A stretch of 64,000 nt of DNA from Ephemerocybe angulata (GCA_013368325.1 JAACJK010000114.1:62001-126000), one strand, 5' to 3'. Counted from the first letter of the stretch, positions 10,602-22,954 are shown. The notes: generated by a model from the letters alone, not told the origin. A program made the numbers and translations.

Positions 10602-10960
10602 GTGAATCTGGCATGTAGGTGGGTGGTAGCCAACGACCGTGCAGGCGCACTCTACACACCCCTCATCGACTACCACGAAAATGCCAACATCCTGATTCGC
10701 TTTGTCGTTGGCCTCGCGTCGCGTTTCGAGGACCAGCTTGGCTTGGACACGAGCATACAGTGGGGCAGCCACGGGGGCCGCAAGACGCCTGGAACCATCA
10801 CCATCGCAGACCCTTTCACCCGCCTGCCGAAGATATATACCATGCGGAGTGTGAGGCCGTTTATCAATCGCGGGGATTTATGCGAGCGTGGTACGAGGAT
10901 GTGGAATGTTAGAGACAAGGATGGGAGGGCCCTTGTACTCAAGGATGCTTGGAGTTCTGG
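10602..10960 (+). pseudogene. FunK1-type fungal protein kinase fragment
   Basis: About 110 residues match, from memory of the family, the N-terminal to middle part of the basidiomycete FunK1 kinases. Visible segments are A-N-D-R-A, Y-H-E-N-A-N, a G-L-D-T-S-I-Q-W block, then G-T-I-T-I, R-P-F-I-N-R-G-D-L-C-E-R-G-T and L-V-L-K-D-A-W. No ATG starts the frame (it opens on GTG), and there is no catalytic HRD-like or DFG-like motif downstream. The frame instead runs into the composite repeat at about 10,975. It is therefore a relic cut off by repeat sequence. Confidence 0.65.
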
Positions 10961-10974
10961 GGAGAGGGGAGTTG

Positions 10975-11513
10975 ACGAGCGCAGTCGGCTCACCTGGGGC
11001 GACGGCGGCGGGGAGATTAACATGTGGGATGTCGTATAGATTTGACACCACCTGCCAGCTATCTCTCCCTTTCCCTCCCGTCCCGCCCTTCCCTTTTCTC
11101 TTTCATCTTCTTGAACTGGGTCCTCTTGATGCGTTTGACCTGTTCTCTGCAGTCGGCCCCCTGATTTTCATTCACGCTGACCAGCCGTGATGGGCACGGT
11201 TCTTGGTTATGATTGACACCAGGAGTGTCTTGCTGCTAAACGCTGGAGGAGGAGAATAGCAGCTGGTTCGGTTCCATCTGAGCAGTCCGACGCTGGCAGG
11301 GCACTGGGATTACGGTGGAGACAACAACTGGTATTCCGGTCGTTCATTGTGTCCACCTCACCTGTTATAGGTGGTGAGCCTTTCGATCGGTACCGCAATG
11401 ATTCGTTCTCGCCACTGGATTCCCCGCTCTCCCGTCCCGCGTTGCACAAGCAATCCTCTCTCTACCGTTACTCACCGGGTGTAGGCGGCGGCCGAGTGAT
11501 TCGAGGCGGGCTG
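10975..11513 (+). repeat. Composite repeat (modules M2 and part of M3)
   Basis: The stretch matches 33,030-33,500 and 54,150-54,340: 'gtttgacctgttc', then an M2 block near 11,290-11,400 with 'cacctcacctgttatagg' and 'tttcgatcggt', then the start of M3 ('gattcgaggcgggctg'). The Gypsy element inserted into this M3 copy, which continues at 21,225. Confidence 0.65.
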
Positions 11514-11843
11514 TGTGGCGAGGCAAAGCTGATGGCAATCAAGCAAAGAGTCTCGGCACACGATAAGAACTTCACACGAGAGTTGACAGTTATGAACTAT
11601 CGATTCGCAAGAAGCTAAGGTCTCTCTGTCTACGAGGTACGTCTTAAATACCCTACCGCTACCTAGTTGTCTTACATAAACTATACAGTAGGAACCAAGT
11701 ACTGGTAAACAACGGGGGAGAGGATAAGGGGATAAGAGGTACCAAGTTGAGCAGAGGAGACCGGCGAAAGATTAGATAAAACGAATATAGGAAATAGATA
11801 AGATGTATTGACTAATGAGTATGACGACACCCGGTCCGCCACA
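11514..11843 (-). repeat. Gypsy 3' LTR
   Basis: The 330-bp LTR starts TGTGGCGAGG and ends GTCCGCCACA on the plus strand and matches 20,890-21,219. An AATACCC/ATAAAAC-rich interior may carry promoter signals, but none is certain. Confidence 0.9.
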
Positions 11844-12051
11844 TACGCCCTCCCAACATGCTAGAGGCGTGTTGAACAAGAGAACTTACACTGGGAGAAG
11901 TACGCCAGGTACGAAATCCAGAGCCCAATGAACGTAAAAAATCAATTAAGATTAAAAAAACGTTACTTTTTGGTGTACAAGAGTACTTTTATATAGACGT
12001 CAGAGGTCTGGACCAGACAGACATCTGAAATGAAAGACGACAAGTATAAAC

Positions 12052-13311
12052 TCAGTCGTCAGCCATAACAACATCAGAATCCGCCACCACCTCCTTCCCC
12101 TTGCCCTTCTCCTTCGCTGACAACTTCTTCTTCTGAGCAGCGGTCAGGGCCTTGGTCGGACGCTTAGCCACGGTGGAAGCGCTCGTAGCCGCGGGCGCTT
12201 CTTCGGGGCTCGGAGTCGCCGGAGACAGAGCCGGGGACTGCGGTTCGATGACGCGCGGAGCCATACCTAAAGCTGGAATCGCCTCGTTGAGGGAGAGGGA
12301 TCCTACCTCCAACGAAACACCTTCCACGGTCTGCATGGTCAGCACGACGGGATCGCTGGTGAGAGATGGGATGGGAACTGTTGCCTCGGGGTTCACGGGG
12401 ACCACCGCGTCGGCCGCCGGAGTCTCCTCTTCGCTCATCAGCTCGTCTTCTTCCTGGGGAACGAAGGGAACCGGATCCGTAAGAGTCGACCTCACGACGG
12501 TCACAGGTCCGAGGTGACGAGGATGTCCATCTGTGTTGCTGGAGCCTGGCGTCGCGTTCCTGGCGAGTACGGCCTTGGTGCGACGATCCTCCCGGGACTT
12601 GTTGGGGTTGCGAGGCTGGGACGTGGAACCTTGCTTTCGGAACTCGTAAGGCTTCTTGTACTCCCTGCCTTTGCGACGTTGCTGAACGTGGTACGAAGTG
12701 ACGCCATCCCTGATTGACGCCTCCTTCTCCGCAAGCATGATGTCCAGCATCCTGTTGTAGCGGGTGTGCATCTCGGGATCGTTCTGCTGTGCGGTGCCTC
12801 GATCCTGATGCTTGGGCTGGGCTCGCTCGGCGCGATGGGGTTGACCAGGATACCGCTGAACTCCCCCGAGCCCTGCGGCAAGCAGGGGACCGATGTCTAT
12901 GACAGCATCGGTGATGGGGACATCCGGCAGGGTCACATTCCCATGTTCGTCGGCCCAGGCGAACTTCGCCGTGCACCCAGGATCGTTGTTGAAGATCCTG
13001 GCGAACAGGTGGCGACGCGGGGTTCCAACCGCATGGAACCTGGGCTTCCACTAAGTGTCTGTAGACAGACGAAAGGTCAAGCGTGCGTACCGGTTGGGCT
13101 CGGCCCAAATTTCCCTTTCCGCGGCCAAGATCTGACGCATCTCCTCGATGTTGAAACGATGGACGATGGGCCTCCCGCCGGGCTCTGCCTCGACGAGAGT
13201 AAAGTTCTTGAACGTGGGGTTGTACCGGAGTCGGCCGCACATCGTGGAGATGATGGGGGTGGGATCGTAGACGGGCATGGTGAACGGGTGGCTGGCGCGG
13301 TCGGTGTGCGA
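12052..13311 (-). CDS. Gypsy accessory ORF downstream of pol, with one internal stop
   Basis: From 13,311 to 12,052 one frame is open except for a single TAG at 13,051-13,053. The first ATG is at 13,278, and a later one at 12,936 opens the 294-residue distal part. The protein is charged, rich in proline, alanine and acidic residues, and ends in a lysine-rich segment and an acidic tail. I recognise no domain. A GTAAGG...CTCCAG pair (13,360-13,312, 49 nt) would splice gag-pol in phase into this frame. The stop could be a simple nonsense change. This frame looks more protein-like than the gag-pol frame it overlaps, which turns arginine/serine/histidine-rich here. Confidence 0.5.
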
Positions 13312-13360
13312 CTGGAGGCTGACTAGGGCTATGTCTAGGACGAGCTGAAGTCTCCCTTAC

Positions 13361-16300
13361 CAGTCTTGCCGCCTTTTTATACTGTTTCTTGATTTTCTTC
13401 AAGAAACTTCTGGCCCGTTCTTGGTCTACCGTCGGAGCGTGGAGAGACATGTCTCCCAACTCGACTTGATCGTCAATCGGCGGAGTAAACTGATTAGTCT
13501 TTTTCTCTCCTAGTTCGGATATGTCTCGCGCCCCCATGGCCTCGAGATAATCCCGTAATACCGTCAGATGCGAGACCTTGTGGTATGGCAGCCACGTCTT
13601 GTCTCCATCTCTCCACAGCAATTCAAACCGAGCATCCGTGCGTGATCCCGTATGTGTAAGAACCCTGTCGACGGCGAACTCTTGTTCGACTTCCTCGCCG
13701 TCGTACTCCCAAATCTGGTCATCAGCTCGGCCAGGGAAGAGTCGGTCGTCATTCGGCACATGGATTCTCAATTTGGACGCATGAAAGACGTCGTGGATCC
13801 CGCGTTGCTTCATTCTCGCAGGTAAGTCAATCCGGAACGAGTTGTTGCCGAAGTCCTGAACTATTTTGAAGGGCCCGATAAATTTTGGCAGGAATTTCCT
13901 GACCAAACCCTTAGGGAACCTGATGTTTTCCGCTGACAGGTATACCAAGTCGTCAAGTCGAAACGGAGTCAACTGGCGCTTCCGATTCGCTGTGCGCGTT
14001 TGTTTCACCCGCGCCTCGAGTATACTATCATGGGCCGACATAATAGCATTACGAATTTTCGTCGCAAATCGTCGAACACCGGGGAACTCATCCTTAGATG
14101 CGTGGTTCCAAATAAACGAACGTGGCATCCGGCCTGAGTTCAGGAAGAACGGCGCGAAACCCGTCGTTTCGGAGCGCGCTGAGTTAATTGCGAACTCAAC
14201 CGCCGCGAGTTTCGAGACCCAATCCCGTTGTCTGGGGTTAATACATTGACGTATCATTTGGGTAATGGTTCTGTTAGCCCGCTCCGTCGATCCGTCCGAC
14301 TCTGGATGGTACGAGCTCGACATGTTGAGCTTCGTACCGATCAGCTTGTGAAGGTGATCCCAGAAAGTGGCAGTAAACCACTTGTCCCTGTCACTGACGA
14401 TCGACCGAGGCAGACCATGGTGTTTATACACCTCCGTGAACACCAGCTCGGCCACTTCTCGTGCTGTGTAGTTTTCTCGGCTGGGCACCAAGTGTACCAT
14501 ACCCGTCAGCCTGTCGATGATAACCGTGATGCAGTCATAAGACGCGTTCCGGTCACTAGACTCCGGGAGAGGCCCCACGAAGTCAATACCAATCGAATCC
14601 CAGGGCTGGGTAGGAACCTTGAGTGGGTGTAGCAGCCCGAACGGCTTGTGGTTGCTCGGTTTCGAACGCCGACATGTCATGCAGGACTCACAGTAGTGTG
14701 TGACATCCTTGACCATATCTTTCCACCACACATGGTCCCGTAGGTACGCCAAGGTCTTCCTAGCGCTCAAATGAGCTAACACCGTATGTGCTTCACTGAT
14801 CACAATTTCCCGAATACTCCTTCCATTGTGGAGAATCGACGGTAAGCACAGCGCGCGCTTATCGTCGTTTTGTTGATAGATATATCCTCCTTCCACCCGG
14901 AAGTTTCGGTAGTCCTTAGGTTTCTCAATTATGTGTTTGAAAAACGGATCACTCTCGTACTTCCCGTGTATTATTCCAGGTAAGTCGAGCCCACTGCTTT
15001 CGGTGACCAAGTCCACCAATGATGGTGGAGCCTCGGTTATCACCTGAGGTTCGGGTGCAGACGCGGACGCGGCGGCCGCGGGCGCTTGTTGGGCGCTCGC
15101 GCCCTCCGCTGGTGGCTTCGGGCCTTTGAGTACAAAGGTCCTCTTCATTCGCGCAGCGAACTCCCTTCCTGTTTCCGGTCTACCTGTTTCTGGTCCAGGC
15201 AGCGGCGTTCTCGGAGTTTGTACGCGTTTGGCTTTGGCTTCCGTGGGCGCTGATGGCTTCTGGACTACGGGCGCTGCTTTCTTTGCCCTTGCCCCCGTCG
15301 TCTTCTTCTCGACTTGTTTCGTCGTGCGCGCTACTGGCTTCTGAGCCACTTTGGTTGTCACGGTCTTCGCCTCAGCCGCCTTATCGGCCAGTCTGCTCGA
15401 TGCACGCGCCCTCCGATCGCCCTCAATCAACAAGACATCGGGCTGTGGGAGAGGGGTAACGAGAGCGGGTTTCCTGGAGCGAGTTATCACATTCAAGTCC
15501 AAGGTATGTTCTATCGGCAGAACGGCCATCGCCCCCTCCTTGCCTACGTACACCGGCATGGTGATAGCCTGGCTCTCAAGCGCGTCGTTACTGATAATAT
15601 CATGATCAGTGTACTCGCAACGCGCTCGAACCGTGCCCGGGGCGTCGTAGGCATAGAGACGGGATAGTGCGTCAGAGAGTATATTCTCAGCACCAGGTAC
15701 GTACTCGACTTCAAAGTCGAAACTGGACAACTTTTCTAACCAACGCGCCTGCCGTCCAGACAGGTCGCGCTGATTTAACAGGTATATCAGTCCCTTGTGG
15801 TCCGTAAACCACTTGAACTTCACCCCCTGCAGTATGTCCCGATGCCTGAGCATCGTCTCTACCCCCGCGAGCATCTCTAACTCGTGTACAGGGTAGTTCT
15901 GCTGGGCCTTGTTGAGCTTAGCCGAGAAGAACGGCGCAATCTTCGCCGTCTTCCAGTCCGGCCCCTGGCTCACTACCCCAGCAATCCCGGTCGCGCAAGC
16001 ATCCGTCACCACGTTCACCGGCGGTTCTCCCGCACCATAACGCAGTGGGACCCTGTGGTGGTCCTTGCAAGCGGACGCGAGGCGTTTGACCTCCTCGAAG
16101 GCCCTTTGGTGAGTAAAATCCCATCGAAATGGGACCTTATCGCTCGTTAACCCGAATAGAATTCCCATAGGTACCCGAACTCGATCGATATCGTCGGCCA
16201 GGTAGCTCGCCGCACCCAGGAACCCTCTCAAAAGTTCACGGTGCGTCGGCGTTTTCCATTTCACCAAGGAATCGACCTTCTCGGGATCCATCCGAATACC

Positions 16301-19300
16301 ATCGTCGGTCACTACGCGGCCCAAGATTTTCATCTCCTTGCATAGTATGAATATCTTGGATTTGTTCAGAAAAAACTTCTCGCGTGCCAGTATGTCAATC
16401 ACCATCTTACAGTGAGTGATATGTTCCTCCAGAGTTCCGGAGTAAATCACGATATCATCCAAATAGATATCGATCCATTTACCCAACCACGGCGAGAAGA
16501 GACTCGTCATAATTGTCTGGAACGTCGCGACCGCATTACAGTCGCCTTGCTGCATCACGTAGCTGAGCATAGGTCCATCCGGCGTAGCCATCGCCGAGTG
16601 CGGTACGTCCTTCGGTTCGATCCTTATCTGCTCGTACGCATCCTTACCATCCATTATAGAACGGTAACGCGCTTTCGCGACACGACGCAATATACCCTCC
16701 ATATCCGGTAACGGGCAGGTGAGCTTCTCGCAGTTCGCATTGCGGTCACGCAAGTCAATAACCGTTCGCAGCTTGGGCCCTTCGCCTGTTTTACTAGGCT
16801 TTGTGATACAAAGCATGGGTACCGTGTTGAAGCTTGTACACGGCTCCCAACGCCCCGATTTCACGTACGCGTTCCGCTTCTCCACCCATTGCGGGAGCAG
16901 CGGTTCAGGGCACTTCGACGGCCTCCACTTGTACTTCTTGTGGGGGTCGATGATAGGTATGCGATGATTTATCTTCCTCAACGGCGGGAGACCTGACTCG
17001 AGCGCGTTCTTGCAGATAGGCTCAGCGTACCGAACTATCACCGCCCTCGCCTTCTCCAGCTCGTCCTGGTATGTCATCATCGCCTGCGAGGATAATACCT
17101 TGACGCCTTTTCCAACCATAGCCAACGACTCGTCGGATCCGATCATTACCCTCGGGGGGTTCAAACCCATCCCGACTTTATGTTGGTGCATGAACGGCGT
17201 CCCCAGTATCAAATCGTAGTTCTGAAGGTTGATAATATCAAAGTAACGTTGTTCCTTTATTTTCTGGTACTCGAACAACACTTTAGTACCGTAGTTGACT
17301 TTGGTACGCGAACCTTGGACCGCAAGCTGAACATTCAGCGGCGTCTTCAACTCCAATTTCGGGACTCGCAGTTGATCGGACAACGCGCTGGACATGAAGT
17401 CTCCGAGAGATCCAGAGTCCAGTAGGGCACGCACAGGCCGGCCACTGACCTTCGCGACAATGGTTACGGGTTCTGGTACGTGTCTCGACGCGTCCTTTCG
17501 TGCCGATGCGTTCCTTTCTAATTCGCGATACTTAGCGCCCGTCGCCGTTACTGGCAACGGTGCCTGGACCATGCATGCGAGGTCCTGTTGATCATCGTAG
17601 TCTCGAATAATCTCAATGAGAGTCCTAGACGTTTCACCAGGCGGCCATAATTGAACCGCCGGGAATTTCGAGATTTCGAACGCTTCGCATCCTTCGATGC
17701 TCGTAAGCCGCATGCACCCGCCCTCCAGAGTCCACTTAGTACACGTCGGACGATGCGCTTCCTTCTCTAGGTGCTCCAAGAGCAGGTTAATGCTCGACTC
17801 GTCGTAGTTTTCCATTCCGATTTGCATACGACTTAACCACTCCTCGATGGGCCATGCTTCCTCTATTTCATTCCACATGTCTTCGTACCCCACGATAACG
17901 CGCTTGCTGTACCATTTAGCTAAGCCGCGCCTTTCGTTTTCTATCATGGTTCCGGGGAGTATTGATTCAAGCCCTAGCGCCAGGTCGGTGACATGATAGT
18001 GCCCGCCTTTCGTATAGCTAACTATGAATCTCTCCTCTAGCTCGAAGTCCCAATACACCTCTCCGGGGTATGGTGCTCCTGCTGAGAGGACTCGTTCGAT
18101 GTAGCGAGCGACTGGGTCACCCTTCTCATTCGCGTGCGTTTTCCTCGTCCATCGTCCCGATGGCATTCCGTATAACTTATTCAACTTCTTCTGAAACCAG
18201 TTTCGGATATTAAACGCGGGGTTTCGAGCGTCGGCGGCGCTCAGGCATAGGCCGTCGAGTTCCATGTGCATTTCGTCCTCGATGCCATAGCCATCCGCCG
18301 TCCTCAGTACGAAGAAACGACCCTCTGCAAGCGCTCCACGCATCCCATCCTGAGTGTATGGGACTCCGGACCTCAAGCATGAGGCGATGCGCTCGTCTAT
18401 GGGGTCAACTCGTTCCAAGGGGACCGGCGGTACCGGGTCTCCTGCGTGGTTAGCCAACCACTCGTCCAACTCTTCCCAGCTTTCGTTATCCGCCGAGAAG
18501 AACTGCCTGGCCTCGGGTACGAGGTCAGCGTCGGGTCCGTCGAACGTCTCGAACAGCGCTTCGGCCTCGGCCTCCCAGCTCGTCCTACGTAGCTCGACTT
18601 GCTCGAACTCCGGTTCGCTGTCTTCCACGTATTCGAGGTCGATTAACGGGTATTCCGTGTTGGGTGAATTTTCTAAGGGGATAGAGCCACAGTCCAGCGA
18701 GTGTACGGCCTGTGTCGTATCCGCGAGATCCCGCAGCTGCTCAGCATCGTGCGCGACGATCTCAGCGTTGTAGCTCCTAATGCCAGATGAAGATCCCTTC
18801 TCATTGACTGAGTTCGACTGAGGGCAGTTACGCGCAAAGTGAGTCGTCGACTCCTTGCAAATGTAACACTTCCCTTCGGCTTTTAATTTGGCCTTCTCGT
18901 CGTTGTTTCTCTTCGGTTTTCCTGACCCCTGTTTATCCTTCCAGCCCCGCTTGTTTGCATCCAGCTTGTCTTGGTGCCTCCTGAAGCGATCCTGGTTAGA
19001 GTTGGAGTCGGTCTGACCGTTGGTTCTGCGACCGAAACTCGACGATGGCCCCGCTCGTTCCCTTCCTCTGTCTCGATTCCTGGAAGGTCCCGAATGGTTG
19101 TTGTCCCGTTTATTCTTACGCGCTTCGGACTCTCGGTGAGCGTTCGCCATTTTGAGGGCGAGCTCGGTGTTTTGAGCCTTTCTAATGATTCTTTCATAGT
19201 CCGAACTCTCAGGGGATAGACCTTTCAAACTTAATTGTTCTTTGATCTCTGCATTGAGTCCCTTCCAGAAGCATCGCGCTTTCTCGCGCTGGCGACTAAT

Positions 19301-20698
19301 CCCGTTGACAAGGTATAACTCATCAAGTCTAACCATGTAGGCTTTTAAGTCTGACTTTCCTTGTTTCAGTTGCTCCAGTTTTTCGCGTTGCAACTCCTTG
19401 AAGTTGACCGGGAAACACTCGTTGAAGAGCGCTTCGAAGAACTCCGTCACGCGCCATTTCGAGACCGTGTTGGAGACTTGTCGGGCATACCATTTCCATG
19501 CTTCACCCTCGAGGCTCCGAGACAGTATATAAACTTGTCTATTCTTCGGTATCGCTATGTCCTCAAGATACATCGTAGCCTGGGATACGAAGCGAGTGAA
19601 CGCCGGCAGAGACGCCTTCCCGTCGTAACTATCAGGCATGATGGGTTTGTACGCGGCCTTCTTGGGATGTTTGGACTTCCTCCTGGTCTCAGGCTCCGAT
19701 TCGGAAGAGGTGAGTACCTCGTCCTCCTCGTCTCCTTCGTCGTCCTCATCTTCCGTAGTAGATGAGTCGTCGCCTCCGTCTTCTCCATCAGAGCTATCGC
19801 TCGGGCTGTCCGAGCCTGGATCCGACGGCGGGGAGGGGCTGCGCTTTCTGGCCTTGCCTTTGTCTAGTTTCTTCGCACCTTTGAGCGCCGTAGAAACATA
19901 ACTGAGCTTATCCAGTTGTTCAGCCGGCTTCAGGTAAGCCTTTTTCTTTTTACCCTTGTCCTTTTTCTTACTATACTGAAGGGCTGACACTGAAATAGCG
20001 TCGTCTGGGTTGAAAAGAGCTTTCTTGGACTTCTTTTTCAACCGGTACTTCGCACGCTGCTTCTTGTTGCGCCTCTCGCGCGAGCTGTGCGAACTATCCG
20101 ACTGTGCATCGGACTCTTCTGAGTCGTTAGCCAGGAACGCTGTATTCGGAACGGCATAATATTCATTTTTCTCCTTAACTATGCTATTATACAGGGCCTG
20201 TTGAGCTTCGAGCTCGTCGTCGGACAAATCAAGGGCACCCCAATTCTTGGGGTCAACTCCCTTGCCTTTTGGTTTGGACGGCCCCTCTCCTCGAGAGGAC
20301 GTTGAACCACGGCGGGCACGTTCTTCGTCCCGACGCTTTCTGTAGATGAGGTCCCTCTGGGTACGGTTCAGGTTGGACTGCGCAATCTCAATCTGATTCA
20401 TCTGTTCTATCGGTATACTAGCTTCACGACGGATGTCGTCTAAACTACGTGAGATGCGGATCGGGGTTTTGACCTGATCCGCGACCTCAGTATCCGATAG
20501 CCCTTCTGTGTCCGAGACAACAGAATGCATGGCCTCCTCAAAGTCCGAAGACTCTGAGGGCTCGCGGGTGTCTGAGGACTCCAACTGCGAGACAGGATTT
20601 TGGCTCCCGGTAGCAACTCGAGAAGAGAGTACTGGGATTTTGGACTTACCTTGGTCGTCGCTGACCGCGGTGGTTCGGTTACGGAGTTCGTAGACCAT
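13361..20698 (-). CDS. Gypsy Gag-Pol polyprotein
   Basis: One uninterrupted frame encodes Gag and Pol without a break. In order: an acidic/basic N-terminal Gag extension; the Gag core at about residues 350-530; a C-x2-C-x5-H-x4-C zinc knuckle near 610 (one residue longer than the usual spacing); a spacer of nearly 500 residues; an aspartic protease with L-D-S-G near 1,095; reverse transcriptase with Y-L-D-D near 1,414; RNase H from about 1,560 with V-T-D-A; integrase with H-H-C-C near 1,985-2,015 and the D,D-35-E core to about 2,150; and a chromodomain-like segment near 2,340-2,380. All catalytic residues I can check are present, so it may be active. The frame stays open to 12,164, but past residue 2,446 it looks like an overlapping non-coding frame. 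The end is therefore put at the putative splice donor. Confidence 0.88.
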
Positions 20699-20889
20699 TT
20701 TGATTGTTGCGTTGTCGAGGTGTTCGAAAACGGTTGTTGGTGCTGTCGGCGTCGAAGTCGGAAGGCTGGGTTGATCAGACCGAGGCGGATCCAGGGACGT
20801 CGAGAGCGAGGATAGAGAGGAGGAGGAGGGGGTTTAAAAGGATAGAGAGTAGAGAGTAAGAGGAGGATAGTTTGCGAATGTCAAAAATA

Positions 20890-21219
20890 TGTGGCGAGGC
20901 AAAGCTGATGGCAATCAAGCAAAGAGTCTCGGCACACGATAAGAACTTCACACGAGAGTTGACAGTTATGAACTATCGATTCGCAAGAAGCTAAGGTCTC
21001 TCTGTCTACGAGGTACGTCTTAAATACCCTACCGCTACCTAGTTGTCTTACATAAACTATACAGTAGGAACCAAGTACTGGTAAACAACGGGGGAGAGGA
21101 TAAGGGGATAAGAGGTACCAAGTTGAGCAGAGGAGACCGGCGAAAGATTAGATAAAACGAATATAGGAAATAGATAAGATGTATTGACTAATGAGTATGA
21201 CGACACCCGGTCCGCCACA
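20890..21219 (-). repeat. Gypsy 5' LTR
   Basis: This is the partner of 11,514-11,843: same length, same TG...CA ends, no difference noticed by eye. The Gag start codon is at 20,698, giving a leader of about 190 nt. Confidence 0.9.
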
Positions 21220-21224
21220 GGCTG

Positions 21225-22146
21225 TGGGCTGCGAGATCAGATCGCTCGCGAGCGGGGCCTCTTGGCTCTTGTTCGAGGTAGGAGTGAGGTTCGATTGCGT
21301 TGCAGTCAGCCTCTTTCAGCTGGGGGACTCGATTCGTCGTACCCTGGAGTCGCTTTCCGCCCGTCACCATTGCGTCCCCTCCTTTCCCTCTCTTCCTTTC
21401 TCGTTTTGTGACTCTGTTCTCGCACCGAACTTCGACGGCAGTTGAATGTGCCGCCGAGCGGAGACTGACTCTGGTGACATCCTCTTCCGTAGAGAGCGGG
21501 GTTCACCCTCCCGGTTCCGCGCGGGAAGTGATATTCTCTTGCTTCCATCTTTACGCTCTGCGAGCCTAGGTACCGTTGTTCCTGTTTTGTGCTTCATCCA
21601 CGAACAATGTTCGGTACACCTCTTTCGACGTGCTTTTTATTGATTGATTTTCTCCATTTTCTTCTCCTATCCCATCGTCTTCTCTCCTCCCCCACCGTCT
21701 CGCCCGGGAAGATCAACGACTGATGCGAGGCGGGCTCACCAGACCGAATCGCTCGCCCACGCGCCAAGATGGGGGCCTCTTGGCTCTCGTTATCGTTCGC
21801 GGTGATGGTTCTTTTTGGGGAAGCTCCCCTCTTTGATGTCACTATGTCTGAGGTCGGGTGTACGCCGGCGTTTTCTTTTTTGTTCATTCATCTCCTATTA
21901 TGTCTCCCTACATCTTCATGTCGTTCGAGATAGTCGTCAAAATTCTCGAAAACGGGCTCTCGCGCTGCCGAGTGGAGCTCAGTGCTGGTTCTGGAATGTC
22001 GCTTGCATCGTGCAAAACGGGATACACGCCCCCATTTCTGCGCTGCGGTGATCCTCAAATTCAGCATTTGGTTCTACTCCGCGTGCCTGCGTACCATTTG
22101 ATGGAATCTAGGTCTACTCCTCGCTTTGAACGGGGGTCTCCGGTCT
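21225..22146 (+). repeat. Composite repeat, M3-M4 modules
   Basis: This continues the M3 copy split by the Gypsy element. Further M4 modules lie near 21,447-21,535 and 21,960-22,050, with an M3 near 21,722. ORFs here are chance frames of the repeat. No gene is seen. Confidence 0.65.
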
Positions 22147-22954
22147 TTCCGCTAGCTGGTCTGAATTCATGTCTGGATTTACGATCGTGCCTGACGACTA
22201 TCAGGGATGAGCTTCTCAGCTAAATTGTAGGGTCCCATCACTACCTCGTTCAGCGTGCTGGTCGGACCCTGCTTTGGTTTCTCAAACGACATGGTCCGCG
22301 CGGCTTCGGGTGCGAGAGATCCTGAGCGGCGAACGTTCGAACATTCCTCCACGGTTTGGGACTTGTGATTCTTTTGCGAGACGGTGCGGATGGGATCCTG
22401 AGTAGAATAGTAGATATAGGTACAAGTGCATACACGGTTCAGACGTTCTACAGCCGATACGGCCTTGGGTGGGACCTCCCAGCTCTGTTAGCGTGACTAT
22501 TCCTCTGCATACTTCGTTCAATTTCGGCCTTTCTCCGTATAACGTATAAATTCCGCTAGCTGGTCTGAATTCATGTCTGGATTTACGATCGTGCCTGACG
22601 ACTATCAGGGATGAGCTTCTCAGCTAAATTGTAGGGTCCCATCACTACCTCGTTCAGCGTGCTGGTCGGACCCTGCTTTGGTTTCTCAAACGACATGGTC
22701 CGCGCGGCTTCGGGTGCGAGAGATCCTGAGCGGCGAACGTTCGAACATTCCTCCACGGTTTGGGACTTGTGATTCTTTTGCGAGACGGTGCGGATGGGAT
22801 CCTGAGTAGAATAGTAGATATAGGTACAAGTGCATACACGGTTCAGACGTTCTACAGCCGATACGGCCTTGGGTGGGACCTCCCAGCTCTGTTAGCGTGA
22901 CTATTCCTCTGCATACTTCGTTCAATTTCGGCCTTTCTCCGTATAACGTATAAA
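22147..22954. repeat. 404-bp direct tandem duplication (two units)
   Basis: Units 22,147-22,550 and 22,551-22,954 appear identical by eye; every ORF in the first recurs 404 bp later. The first five bases (ttccg) fit both the left edge and the junction. The content does not match a known element; it begins with a tail related to the composite repeat. Confidence 0.9.

Larger units (their letters stand above)
11514..21219 (-). mobile_element. Chromodomain-type Gypsy LTR retrotransposon, complete
   Basis: Two 330-bp LTRs (TG...CA ends) flank 9 kb of coding sequence. A 5-bp target duplication GGCTG lies at 11,509-11,513 and 21,220-21,224. By eye the LTRs look identical, which points to a recent insertion. 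Coding is on the minus strand, so the 5' LTR is 20,890-21,219. A G-rich candidate polypurine tract lies just upstream of the 3' LTR (11,844-11,860). The sequence after the 5' LTR does not begin with the TGG expected of a tRNA primer site, so the priming mode is unclear. The element sits in module M3 of the composite repeat; removing it and one GGCTG restores a normal M3. Confidence 0.93.

Noticed and set aside
12164..13360. C-terminal 400 codons of the Gypsy gag-pol frame as part of Pol
   Set aside because: Composition turns arginine/serine/histidine-rich like an alternate frame, and the other frame over the same DNA looks like real protein.
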